64,000 nt of DNA from Deinandra increscens subsp. villosa (Eukaryota > Streptophyta > Magnoliopsida > Asterales > Asteraceae), in NCBI GenBank assembly GCA_039602395.1, contig JBCNJP010000008.1:18420354-18484353 (forward strand), given 5' to 3'. A program made the position numbers and the translations under genes. The notes below the pieces were generated by a model, which was given only the letters and a program-made list of their open reading frames with translations, ran no database searches and had not been told where the DNA came from. Every line of letters starts with the position of its first letter. Positions within the stretch are counted from its first letter, which is position 1. Below are positions 53,907-64,000 of the stretch, one piece after another.

Positions 53907-55520
53907 CGTGGTTTCCATATCATTGGTGAGTTTAATTTTTTAAGCGAACCCAAAAATTTATCAACTTGCGTCTTTGTCCAAGACGGCTTACTTGTTGATT
54001 TAAACATGTCAGGTTGTGGCTCATCAAAAATTTGACCATTTACATCAACATACATAGCAGTTTTGTTCTTATAAGAGTGAGTGCTTGCATTCGTAGGACA
54101 CTGAGCAGGAAGATGTCCCTGTTTACGACATGCGTAACACTTTCTTTGGAAAAAATTTAGTGAACTGCTATCAAGACTAAGTTCAAAAATTTGCTTTTGA
54201 TTTGAAAAATTCTTTGGTTTCTGACTACGATTCTCAGCAGGAGATTCATAGTAACCAAAAGAATTACCATAAGCATATGAATAAAAGAAATCATCATAGA
54301 AATCATACCTGGGAGATGAACTTCCTGGTGAATCATTCAAACCACATGAAGAACCTCCAGAAAAATAACGACCATTCCTTGATGTATAAACATGTTGCTT
54401 CTTATGTTGTTCTTGACTTTTTTGATTTTGAACATTCTTAACAACATCCTTCTTCTTCTGTTTTTCTTATAGAACTGGCACCTGCTTAACTTCATAACCA
54501 ATACCCTTACGTTTATAACTTGGAAGCTTTGACGAATCAGCTAGAGAACCAGAAGCACCTTTTTCAGTTGCTACTCTAGTAAATTTAGCTTTTATCTCCT
54601 TCAGCTTGTTATCATAAACCAAGGATTTATCAACTTTATCATCAGATGATGTCCCATAAGAACTTTCAATAACAGTCTTATCAAAGATCTTTTCATCTTC
54701 CAAAAATGATGAACCAGCATCAAACTTTGGAGCTTGTGTAATTTGTCTTTCTCCACTCTTCTTTTTCTCAGACTTGGATTTCGTCTTCTTTCCTGAACTT
54801 GGAGTTGTAAACTTGGAATAATCATAAGTTTCTTCACTTGGTTTGACTGAAGCAGATGAAAACTTGGACATATCAACCGGTGCAGGGAGTTGATGTAAAT
54901 CTGCTTCCTTGCTACCTTCTTCACTTTTCTCCATCTTATACAAATAATTCAGAAATGTAGGTGAAAGATTGCAAATCTTCACTTGCCTTTGCAAATCAAG
55001 AACTTCTATTTTTAGCTCTGAAATATTCATTTCAACATCCAACAGATCTTTTTGAGAAGCGATAAACTGTTCAGACAGAATATTGTATTCATATATATAT
55101 CGTCTTCTCAAATCACACTCCTCCAGAACTTCAGCTGTAACTTTTTCCCACTTCTTCTTGAAGATATCAACATCTTTTGTCAAAACATCATTTTTATCTC
55201 TTAACAGAACATTTGCATCACGTAGTTTTGAAATTTCTTCCTGAAGACTAGTAACATTGTCAGCAGCTTCAACTACAATTTTATTAGCTTTTTCATATTT
55301 TTGTTGAACATGATAACTTTTCTCGAATAATGCGTCAAAATCTTCAGCATCTTCTTTAGCTTGAGCTTTAGCATTTTCACATTCTTCAATCAACCTTTTC
55401 TTTTCTTTCAACAAATCATCATTGACTTTAGCAAAATCGGCACATTCCTTCTTTAGATTCTCCAACTCTTTTTTAACAATTTTGAGTTCTTTAGTTAGCA
55501 AACTCGCTTCTGTCAATAAT
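53907..55520 (-). pseudogene. Copia element F: coiled coil and second zinc knuckle
   Basis: 55516-54467 (minus) is a 349-codon open frame of Lys/Glu-rich coiled coil (LKKECADFAKVNDDLLKEKKRL...) with LKIEVLDLQRQVKICNLSPTFLNYLYKME. A Ser/Lys-rich linker, then 54340-53907 has DFYDDFFYSYAYGNSFGYY and an intact CCHC knuckle (CYACRKQGHLPAQC, near 54120), and ends in the gap. It aligns with C (29754-31050), which is missing its own knuckle Cys. No pol to the left of the gap. Confidence 0.88.
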
Positions 55521-57054
55521 GTTTCATTCGTTCTGTTTATACCAACAAAAGCTTGACACTTAGCACACTCTTCCTTTTGATCTTTGTCACGAATTCAAAA
55601 TTTTCTTCCACAATTGTCTCACAAGAACTTGTTTCAGATGCAAAATCAGTTACACACTCATCACTTTGTGTAGACTTAGTAATAAAACCAGCTTCATCTC
55701 CATAGTCAACTTTTAATGAAGGATCCTATGTAAATTTCATTTTCGGCAGTAAATGCATATGCAGATTGATCAAGAAAATGTTTTCCCTAATCATATCCTG
55801 CATGAACTTGAGAAAGCAATGCTTTTTGACTTTAATTGTTTGCTGAAGTCTTAGATTGCTAAGCATTTTCACTAGAATTGTACTTATCACCTGATGCTTT
55901 TGTACATTCACGAGAAAATTGTTCAAAATTTGAACATTTAAAACATTAACTTTTGACTTATCCAATCCAAACTTACCCTCTGGATTTAAATCGTGTCTTC
56001 CAATTTTCTTCATCAATTTCTTTGCTCTACGAACCAACATAGGAAATTGTCAATTAATATCCATATGTTTAAGATTATCTGGATCTATTTGATAAAAATC
56101 TTCCTCAATCAGATCAGTATAAGGCATGCTTCCAATCAAAAGTCCATAATATGATGACATCAATGCATAAATTAATACCATATATTCATCGGCTATCTTG
56201 GCAGAAAACACACTTTGATTTGGTTGATTTGGGATTGTAAAATTACAACCTGTAGATAATCAGGATTTTCAGCCTTTCCGGAAATAAAAGCTATTATAGG
56301 TAATGAATTGAAAATACTTGGCTTCTGGGCACTAATAGTTCAATCATTTTCACCATAATATACTCCTAGATTTTGAACATAAGCATGTATTGACTTATTC
56401 ACATTCATTTCCAATTCTCTTTCCTGTAACTTCTCAATCAAGTAATTAAATGATAATTTTGAATAATTTTGATCATGTGTAATCAGTTACACATAATTTT
56501 CCCTTTCTCAGGTAGTGCCTCAAGCAACTTTTCCTTCAACTCATGAGTATCCTTCTTAACATTAACCTAGTGTCATTTCACTCATTAAATAAGAAAATCA
56601 TGTAGTCAGATTTGAAATACTCTCATTTGGATAGTGCTTGAAATTATCAAACTCTTTCTTTAACACCTTCTGTTTACTTTTCTAATATTGATCATTACCC
56701 TGACATCTTTTCTATAAAGCATCCCACAACTCTTTCGATGTATCATAAGTTGAAAATGATGTAACAACTCTTTGGGTAATGCCATTGTTAAAGTTCCATA
56801 AGCCTTTTTTTCAGCTTGATAAGCCTTCTTTTGATCAGATGTCAGATTTCTTTGCAAAACCGGCTTTCTATTTATAGTTGGATATTCATATGGTTCATTA
56901 ACTGCTAACCATAGATCGATATCATTGGTACCCACGTATGTTTCAAATCTTTTCACCCAGCTATGATAATCTTCCAATTTTAACAATTTAGGAACTTTCT
57001 AATTTTTCCTATTTCATTATCATAGTTAAGCAGGACTTGCACCGTACTTTGCAT
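55521..57054 (-). pseudogene. Copia element F gag (UBN2-type), many lesions
   Basis: Start at ATG 57054 (MQSTVQVLLNYDNEIG). Segments: LKLEDYHSWVKRFETYVGTNDIDLWLAVNEPYEYP (56986-), a UBN2-like region broken by stops around 56700-56450, MLVRRAKKLMKKIGRHDLNPEGKFGLDKSK (56040-), then a knuckle whose second Cys region is out of frame. At least six stops or shifts. More eroded than the adjoining coiled coil. Confidence 0.82.
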
Positions 57055-57622
57055 CGCATCAAATGCTTGATAATCACTCAATCTGAAATTTGTTGAAATT
57101 TGTTGAAATTTGATTGAATGAACCAAACAAACTCTTCAATGAACGAACTAGACAAACGAACCAGATAGTCAACAACCTTGGTCAATGAACCGGTATCAAC
57201 AAACCGAAAACATTAGCGAACCAGCAAAAGTGACAAACGAACCGGCGGTAACCGTCACGAAACAATGAAGGAGATCGCCTAGACAAACCAGTGACAAACG
57301 AACCAGAACTGATGAAGATATGAAGAACGAACTAGGAAACTCAATGAACGAACCAACAAATTTAAACAGCAAACTAGAAAAATCATCTGACGAACCAGAA
57401 ACCCCTCAAACGTACCAAACCAAAAACTTCTTAAATCCCTCAAATTTGATGATTTTGACGTGTAATTTCCAACAGAATTGAAGAAACACACTAGAGGATC
57501 ATTTAGAAAGCACTTTTAGACTATAAAAGTTTTAAATTGACCAATTATGAGTCAAAAACCCATTTATTTTGGTTCAAAATTCTCGAAAACACTCTGATTT
57601 GATCAGTAGATGAAATTAATAT
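57055..57622 (-). other. Copia F leader with GAACGAACC word array
   Basis: 57118-57420 has about 20 words of GAACCA, CGAACC or AACGAAC type (GAACGAACTAGACAAACGAACC, GAACCGG, GACGAACCAG). In element sense they read TGGTTCGTT. The LTR of F uses exactly this word (57852-57925). Confidence 0.78.
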
Positions 57623-57633
57623 CTCTGATACCA
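57623..57633 (-). other. Primer-binding site of element F
   Basis: The minus strand reads TGGTATCAGAG, an exact initiator tRNA-Met complement, two bases from the LTR. Confidence 0.9.
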
Positions 57634-57635
57634 CT

Positions 57636-57984
57636 TGTAAACGTGAGGAGCGATGGATCTTCTACTGATCTAGTGAAATTGAATGGAAATCATTTACACG
57701 AAGAGTAAATAATTCTTGTTTGTATTGAGTATAAACAAACTTTCTCTAGTTCGGTACACACACAGACACACAGAAGCTCACCATTGAGTTCTCTCAGAAG
57801 TCATATCAGATGTACATGAGTTAACACTATTTTAAGTGTTGACTGCCCAACTAACCAAGCTTCCAACAAACCATTGGTTCGTTGCCCACGAACCCTTGGT
57901 TCGTGGCTTGGTTAGTTGACAACCTAACTCACATCTATCCCTAATCTAGATACACCACACGAGACACACATTTATGCTCTAACA
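57636..57984 (-). mobile_element. Copia F 5' LTR, 349 bp
   Basis: On the minus strand it runs TGTTAGAGCATAAATG ... CTCACGTTTACA. Word array at 57925-57852, TATA-like (forward CTATTTTA, about 57827-57834, degraded), CT-rich R region. It is inserted in copia K. Confidence 0.87.
57852..57925 (-). promoter_or_regulatory. GGTTCG / CGAACC word array upstream of degraded TATA (LTR F)
   Basis: CCACGAACCAAGGGTTCGTGG is a perfect hairpin with a short centre; ACGAACCAATGGTTTGTTGG is a near hairpin. The array lies about 20 bases upstream of the TATA-like tract in element sense. Confidence 0.68.
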
Positions 57985-58973
57985 AATTTGTACCATTAAG
58001 TGATCCTTACCAACAGTCTTAATGAAGATAGTTCTGTCAATTGCTCCTCTCTTATATCCATGATCAAGTAGATATCAGGAGAGGGTCTCATACCAGGTCA
58101 TTGGTGTCTGTTTAAGACCATATAGATCTTTAATAAGTTTACACACCTTGTTTGGATGATATGGATCTTCAAACCCAGGTAATTGACAAACATAAACCTT
58201 TTCATTCAATAATCCATAAAGGAAATCACTTTTGACATCCATTTGATATACATGAAAGTTTTTTTCACTATTATACCTCTTTCATCCTTCTTATTTCTAA
58301 AAACCTATTTTGTTCCAAAAGGAGGTGGTGCATTTTCCGGTTAATTTACCAGTTCCCATCATGTTTCTTGTTGATTTGAAATAACTCATCTTCCATGGCT
58401 TCAATCTAACTGTTCTCTTTGAGTGCTTCAGTCACCTTCTTTGGTTGTACCTGAGATAAGAAGCAGGCATGTAAACAAAAATTTGCATTTGCTAACTTGC
58501 TTCTTGTAAGCACATGTGTTTCAACTTTTCCAAGCACGTTTTTTAAAGGATGAGTTTTTATCACTTTGGAATTATATTATGGTGGGAATTCATGACTGAA
58601 ATTAGGCTTAGGTAAATTTATAGAAGCGAAATAACCATAAGCTCTAAATCTGGTAATTGTGAGGAAGATAGGGTTTGTTGAAGTAGTGATACAACTGGTT
58701 CAAAGATGGTTTCAAATTATTCAGTTTCACCAGCTGGAGTAGGTGAGCTCAGTTTCTCAGGTAAAAATTCAACTGAATGAGAATCTGAGTCATCACTACC
58801 AGTGGGAGCTGAAACCAAATTTTCTGTAGGGTCATCTTGATTTCCTTGATCACTTTGATAACTTGAGAATCCATGGTCATCAGATGCATCATTATGCATA
58901 ATTAGATTATTTTCTCCAGCTGATTTATCTAATTCAGTTACATCTTGAGGAATAGGTGTTCCATCAGAGTTGA
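57985..58973 (-). pseudogene. Copia element K: integrase-RT linker and N-terminal RT fragment
   Basis: Minus strand. 58899-58717 is an acidic Ser/Asp linker of the kind between integrase and RT. About 58440-57985 has VFRNKKDE, then, in other frames, MDVKS.FLYG, EKVYVCQLPGFEDPYHPNKVCKL, LYGLKQTP, YLLDHGYKRGAID and IFIKTVGKD. These are RVT_2 motifs up to just before YVDD. At least three frames are used. It is cut by LTR F on the left and the gypsy LTR on the right. Confidence 0.8.
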
Positions 58974-61140
58974 TGTCACACCCCGGTCAATAGGTTGGAT
59001 ATGGACGAGATGGAATCATAGTCGTGAATACATAGATCAACTTCTAATTTATTCAAACGTTATAAGGAAACGACATATCATTTATTAGCAGCGGAAAGAG
59101 TGGTGAAATTATAAAGTCTTACATTTTAAATAAAAAGTCTTAATTTAATATTGAAAAAACATAGAGTAGTTTATTCGGGATAGGTAGGGACTATGACTCC
59201 GAAATTACAGGTCGATAGTTATAGTAAAGCCCCATTTGCATGTCTTCGATAGAATGCTCAATTACCTGAGAAATCATGAGTTTAAAAGGTCAACAAAAAG
59301 TTGGTGAGGTTCACAGGTTTATGACTCTACAAGTAAGATTATAAAACAGTTTATTGCATACTTAAATATTACATTGGTTTACCGTTATGGTTGTATGGTC
59401 TCACCTGAACCTTGTTTTCAAAAACTAATGGTTTACCCACCCATGGTATCTCGCCCGAGAGATATCAAACGAAGTAGAATAATTAACATGTACCCCAAGA
59501 AAAATACCACAGAGTCCTAATTGGAGCGACCAATCAAATCAGGGTAGGGTTGTTAACCTAAATCGATTTATTCACTAGCTATCGTTTTGTACAGAACTAA
59601 TTGAAACAAACCAATAGTGGGATTCAGTTATACAAACGTTTATAACCATAATGTACCATAGTATGGGCAGTAAGAGAACAAGCAGTCATACATCTAACAC
59701 GTAAGCCATAATATTTAGTAAAAGATTTATTTCTTCATGATTTCTCCCCCAAGAGTATAAAATAGTTTATAAAGAAAAGGGGTCGTGAAACTCACTTGAT
59801 CAGTGGAAGTGATGAACTAAACTAGAGGATGTGCTAGCAAGTATCGTCCTAAATATAATAATAAGAGAATTGCATAAGAACAATCGTTACCCAAGTGATA
59901 TCGGTCAAGTCTTGACTTATAACCCCATTTGTATTCGTATGAAAAACCCGATCGTTAGTATTTATTGTTTAATTAGATAATAAGTTTGTGGCTATGTTTA
60001 CTTGAAATAGAAATAGATGTCTGGAAGGAAATAAGTTTGAATTTTAAAGCTTTTGACCATGAAGTCCGAGAAAGTAAATCTGTGCGCGCTTGTTGTTTAT
60101 TCTTAGCGGACTTCAGTCTGCTCTCAGGGGACTTTAGTTTGTCCTTAGCGGACTCCAGTTTTACTTAGCGGACTACTGCCTGCTCTTAACGGACTTCAGT
60201 TATCCTTAGCGGACTTTTGTCTGCTCTTAGCGGACTTTTATTGTCCTTAGCATACTTCTGCGTTTTTTACTGGATTTCATTTATATAACTCTCTTGATGA
60301 CACTTTGGACCTTCAGATTCTAAGTAACTGTTTATAACAAAAAAAATTAAGTTTAACTTAGATCTGGTCCGGATTTTATTTTATATAACTTTTGATGTTA
60401 AAATCATGTTTTTAGCTTACAAAAAATCATCTTTTTGTACCTAGGCTTTTTGAGGAAAGTTCCAATGGTTATAAACTACTTTTTTATGGTTAAGTTCCAT
60501 ATTAAAGTCCAAGGAATGTTTCATAAGGAATATTTGATATAAATGACATTTATACTAGATTTAGTTACAAATACTTTATGCATTTCGGGTCTTTTGTGCA
60601 TTAAATTCACTAACACATTTATGTGTTAGGTTTTTGGCATCAAAATGTCCATAACAAGAATAGTCTTATGTTTATTTACCTATGATTAGTAAATTCCATG
60701 TCGAGCCTTTTATAAATTTATCCATGTCCAAGAATATATATATATATATTAACACTAGTTAAGATTTTTCATCAATTTCCATGGTTAATTATATTTACTA
60801 ACACAAATGTGTTAGGACCCAAAAATCAACATAATCAAATTATAAAATGTAGGGTAACACCCATGATTTAATATGTCATTTTAACTAGTCGTTTTAACAT
60901 AAATTTAGAGAGGGAGAGAGTGTTGGTTTGTGTGGTGGTGAAGGGTGTGGAGTGGAGACTTCTTATGGACTAGAATTGGGGTAATGACCAATGATCAATT
61001 ACTTAACCTAATGTTCAAGTACCTAATGCCAACTAATGCTAGGATTGATTTGGCATCTAGGTTCTTTTAGTCATGTGTTAAGAAAATTTGAAAGGCAACA
61101 ATTTATATATTAAAACTTATAGGTTCATTTTTGAAAACGC
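58974..61140 (-). mobile_element. Ty3/gypsy LTR (same family as 1-2102)
   Basis: The left edge reads TGTCACACCCCGGTCAA, the reverse of the end at 2102. The homologous stretch extends over at least 1 kb (shared GAGATAC..CTCGGG, TTTGATTGG..AGCTCC and AGCAAGTA words). An AGCGGACT array lies at 60098-60245. CTAACACA palindromes lie at 60610-60629 and 60798-60815. The right border is not crisp; LTR L begins at about 61141. No ORF of interest. Confidence 0.75.
60098..60245 (-). repeat. AGCGGACT word array
   Basis: TTAGCGGACT occurs six times and AACGGACT or GGGGACT once each, alternating with CAGTCTGCTC, CAGTTTGTCC or TTTGTCTGCTC, in about 145 bases. A semi-regular 20-30 base period. Confidence 0.82.
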
Positions 61141-61499
61141 TGGAGCGTAGGATCAGCTTAGTTCGACATCAATTGTGTAATAGAATCGAGAACAAACGGT
61201 GTAAATAACAATGCTCAATCTCTCATTAAAATCGTAACAGATTACAGAGAGAATCAGAACAGAAAACACACAATTTCTTAACACTCGCTCAAAACTCTAC
61301 TGAAAAACTAGTTACAAAGACAAAGCTACAACCTATATATAGACATCGGCCGGCCGAACTCCTACGCTTGTCCGAACCTCAGGTTCGGCCAAGGTTCGGC
61401 CGGGGTTCGGCCAGAGTTCGGCCAACAACAAACTAGGTTGCAATCTTCAAGTCTTCAACTCTTTTTCTGATCCAGCTCGTTGCTACATAATGTATCAAC
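61141..61499 (-). mobile_element. Copia L 3' LTR
   Basis: On the minus strand it starts TGTTGATACATTATG at 61499 after CCAAGGGGGAGTT. It ends near GATCCTACGCTCCA at 61141. Same family as LTR G and the solo LTR 26490-26819. Confidence 0.85.
61333..61430 (-). promoter_or_regulatory. TTCGGCC / GGCCGAAC word array next to TATA box (LTR L)
   Basis: GGCCGAACTCTGG, GGCCGAACCCCGG, GGCCGAACCTTGG, GGCCGAACCTGAGG and TTCGGCCGGCCGA on the minus strand, then CTATATATAG at 61342-61333. The centre TTCGGCCGGCCGA is itself palindromic. Confidence 0.78.
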
Positions 61500-64000
61500 A
61501 AACTCCCCCTTGGCAACAACTGGACTGTTCTTTCTCAGCCTTGTACTTCAGCAGTCTCATCTTCCTTCCAGACCATCTCATGATTATGCCCGGCATAGAT
61601 GTTAAACGCAAAACAAATCCTTATCACCCTCTAGAACTGCAATGCCTGCTCCATATAATCAGGATGATACAGGATTGGATTGTAATAAAGCTCACCTATA
61701 TCAGCCTTGGACAGATTGATCAGCCACATCGGATCATAAATCTTCACAACTCGGTTCTGTTCTTTCAGCACAATCACAGCCTCACCAGTCTTCTCGTTAT
61801 AGTACCACCACCTCAAATCCTTGATGAAATCAAGCTCCATTTTCATTAGTGGTATCTTCTTGAAGGCCAGGATTATCAGCTTCTTTCCAGTTCTTGCATG
61901 AAACCTTGTTCGAGATCGACGCCTTTTGGGGTGAGGATCCAAAAATTGAAATCCTTCACAACATTCTTTCGCAATAGTCTTCTTGAAGTAAAAACCCTTC
62001 CAATCAGTGCCATAATTGCAAAAAGGCTTTCTGGTCCGTTCACGAATATCCCAAACTGGCAGACTGCTAAAATCACTAGCACATTTGAAATACTAGATTC
62101 CGTGTTGACGCTTAATCTCATAGCACTTCAAACTGTCAGAATACATCCAGCTGATTATAGCACCTGAAGCTTGACCCTTGAATTTAACAAACGATCTTTG
62201 CTTAATTGGCTTCACAGGAGGAACATAGTTGGCATGGAACGTCTTCATAATTCATCAAATGCCCAACGTTGTTCTTGTTCCTTAACCTCTTTAGCAACCG
62301 GATCTTCAGACTTCTCTTCTTCTTTCTTCTTTAATATTTCTTCAGCCTCAGCACCTTTTTCCTTAGGAAACACTTCAAACTCATCACCAGACTGATTGTA
62401 GTTGAAATTTTAGTATAAGTCTGGATATTCTTCTTCTGTAATATCTTCTATCTCAACTTCCTCCTCAAGTATATCTTCAACATCTTCATCTGATTCTGAT
62501 TCAGATGATTCATATTTCCTCGGTGCTGATTCAGAAGCTTTTCTCATTTGTTCATCATTCAGATCAAACACAGCTTGCAACTGTTCTGCCGTCAGATCAC
62601 CAACAAATTCACCTTCTTTGAGTGTCTGCAACATCTGTTTGAATTCACCCAGACTCGTTGCCGCTTGAGTAGATGGAATTGAAGTAATCGGCACTGCTTC
62701 TCGAGAACTTTTCCCTTGGGAAGTAGATGTCCCAGCACCCAAACCAGTGGTTTTGGTCGGGCCTGATCCTCCACCAACATTCCCTTCAGGATTATCTTGA
62801 TCGGGATCATCATTTAGATATCTCATCGGATCTTTATTACAACCCGAACTATCTCCAATCTCCCCCTGAGCTTTAAATTTCTTCATCAAGAACTTTATCT
62901 GCTCATCCATTTTGAGAAGCAATTTGCTCTGAGTCTGACTTGATCTGCTCAACTGCAGGATCTCTTGATCTTTCGCTAAGTCACGACTCTGCAAGTTTGC
63001 GATCTGTTGACTTTAAGATTGATTTTGAGCTCTTAATTCATGATTACTTGTCCGAAGCTCAGTAATCATCCTCTCTTGCTCCTCAGTCTTAGTCTTCAAC
63101 ACATCAATCTGAGACTGTTGATCGCTTAACACACTCTGAAGAATACTGGCTTGTGAATATGACACAGAACCTTGTTTAAAGTTGAAATTAACCTCTGGTG
63201 TCGAATGTGAAAAAGCTGCAGCGGATGTTGCTGTCGAGAACATCGGAGTTGTGGGAGTTGAACCCATCGGCTGATTCACAAACTGTGCACCAAGACTTGC
63301 TGAAGGTGCTGTGCTAATAGTTGTTGATCTGTTGGCATTCATGATATCTTGCAAGAAGTCAAACTGAACATCAGACACCAAAATCTGAACAATTGTAGAC
63401 ACATCTGGCTAAGACTTTGTTGGACTGGTCGATGAAGATACACCGGAACGAGGCTTTAGAATACACTGTGACGCTTTCTGCCTTTTACCTCTTCCACCAG
63501 CAATCGACTTCTTCCTCTTTTGTAAAGAACCAGGCGCTTTCTGCTTTCCTTTGCCATGAACTACTTCGGCGTCAAGAGCATAATCTTCATTGGACACAGA
63601 TGAGGCTACAATGTCGTACACCCGATCCTTGTAGCGATCGTTGCTCTTGTTTAGACTGATTCAGTACGCGAAGTGTTCATCGCTACCTTTTCTGAGCCTC
63701 ACATATTTACAGTTGATCAAGACACGCACAAACGGATTGTTTGTGTCAGACAAGTCTTCGGAGTCAGCCCCAACATTCATAAACTCTTCATCATCATCAG
63801 ATTCATCTTCCAGGGTATTCACCGCAAGTGTCTCAGTCACACTGACAGCTACAGGAACTTCTTGTGCTGAGACCACCGGTTCAGAAATTGGTGGTTGAGA
63901 GACAATAGGTTCAGGCACTGGATTTACTGGTTCCTGTACTACTGGATTTTGTCTTTTAGGTCTTTTCACCCTTCCTTGTTGTGGAATTTGATTTTGTTCC
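61500..64000 (-). pseudogene. Additional ORF of element L (5' end outside the window)
   Basis: Minus strand from the window end. A Pro/Val/Glu-rich linker (VSQPPISEPVVSAQEVPV), acidic patches, a Lys-rich basic patch (KGKQKAPGSLQKRKKSI), a Ser/Thr-rich region (SVSYSQASILQSVLSD) and coiled coil, LMKKFKAQGEI, a strongly acidic segment (EEEVEIEDITEEEYPDLY) and a C-terminal domain with RRRSRTRFHARTGKKLIILAFKKIP, YYNEKTGEAVIVLKEQNRVVKIYDPMWLINLSKADIGELYYNP and HPDYMEQALQF. It parallels aORF G (22000-25200) throughout and is longer by about 130 codons near the C-terminus. Stops or shifts near 63660, 63410, 63012, 62410 and 62120. Function unknown. Confidence 0.8.

Noticed and set aside
53355..54340. 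ORFs spanning the gap
   Set aside because: Translation of N; not evidence of coding. Only 53907-54340 (minus) is real, as copia F.
1..64000. Host gene, cellular operon or defence system
   Set aside because: Every recognisable protein belongs to retrotransposons; remaining sequence is LTR, leader or 3'UTR. I looked on both strands for exon-like frames outside the elements and saw none.

Overview
This window is plant nuclear DNA made almost entirely of LTR retrotransposons inserted into one another. I found no host gene, tRNA, rRNA or CRISPR array. Evidence for a plant source: Ty1/copia gag proteins with UBN2-like regions and CCHC knuckles, Ty3/gypsy Athila-type LTRs with a TGGCGCC primer-binding site, initiator-Met primer sites (TGGTATCAGAG), and TATAAATA boxes. 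The copia elements look like the SIRE/Maximus lineage and carry 'additional ORFs' (aORFs) beyond pol. From memory these resemble proteins abundant in Asteraceae assemblies (Tanacetum, Artemisia, lettuce, sunflower), so Asteraceae is my best guess. Nearly every coding region has stops or frameshifts.

Layout. 1-2102 is the 3' part of a gypsy (chromovirus-like) LTR inside a decayed copia gag-pol (A, +, 2103-4605). A copia LTR, primer site and leader follow (D, 4606-5800). Copia B (-) covers 5800-20895. It is split by a gypsy LTR fragment (7106-9835) and by an Athila-type gag-protease element (12074-20569) inserted in B's own LTR. An aORF (G, +, 20896-25542) is interrupted by a 1.3 kb insertion. 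Copia H (-, 25543-29703) holds a solo LTR and is itself inserted in non-autonomous copia C (+, 29704-33085). Copia E (+, 33086-39750) is the only element with protease, integrase, RT and RNase H all present. A ~2.9 kb gypsy LTR (to 42621) follows. Then come gag-only copia J (-, 43113-46887), an Athila-like miniature N (-, 46888-48201), M (LTR plus aORF, -, 48202-51232), a gypsy LTR running into a 500-N gap (51297-53906), copia F (-, to 57984), a copia RT scrap K, a second gypsy LTR (58974-61140), and L (LTR plus aORF, -, to the window end).

Two patterns go beyond ordinary annotation. First, non-autonomous copia elements C and J share a ~1.3 kb 3' untranslated region. It contains three successive hairpins whose stem sequences differ but stay complementary, around a conserved loop word (CTGCGTAT ... 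TCGACCT). This is the pattern expected of a selected RNA structure. Second, LTRs from unrelated families (copia, Athila, chromovirus-like) carry a private, partly palindromic word repeated just 5' of the TATA box. Several elements repeat the same word in the transcribed leader. Words include GGTACG/GTACCA, TTCGGCC, GCGAAACT, GCGTATCGCC, CATTCGGTG, GAGATAACT, AGCGGACT and CTAACACA. Both patterns were read by eye and need a structure or covariation search and family-wide alignment.
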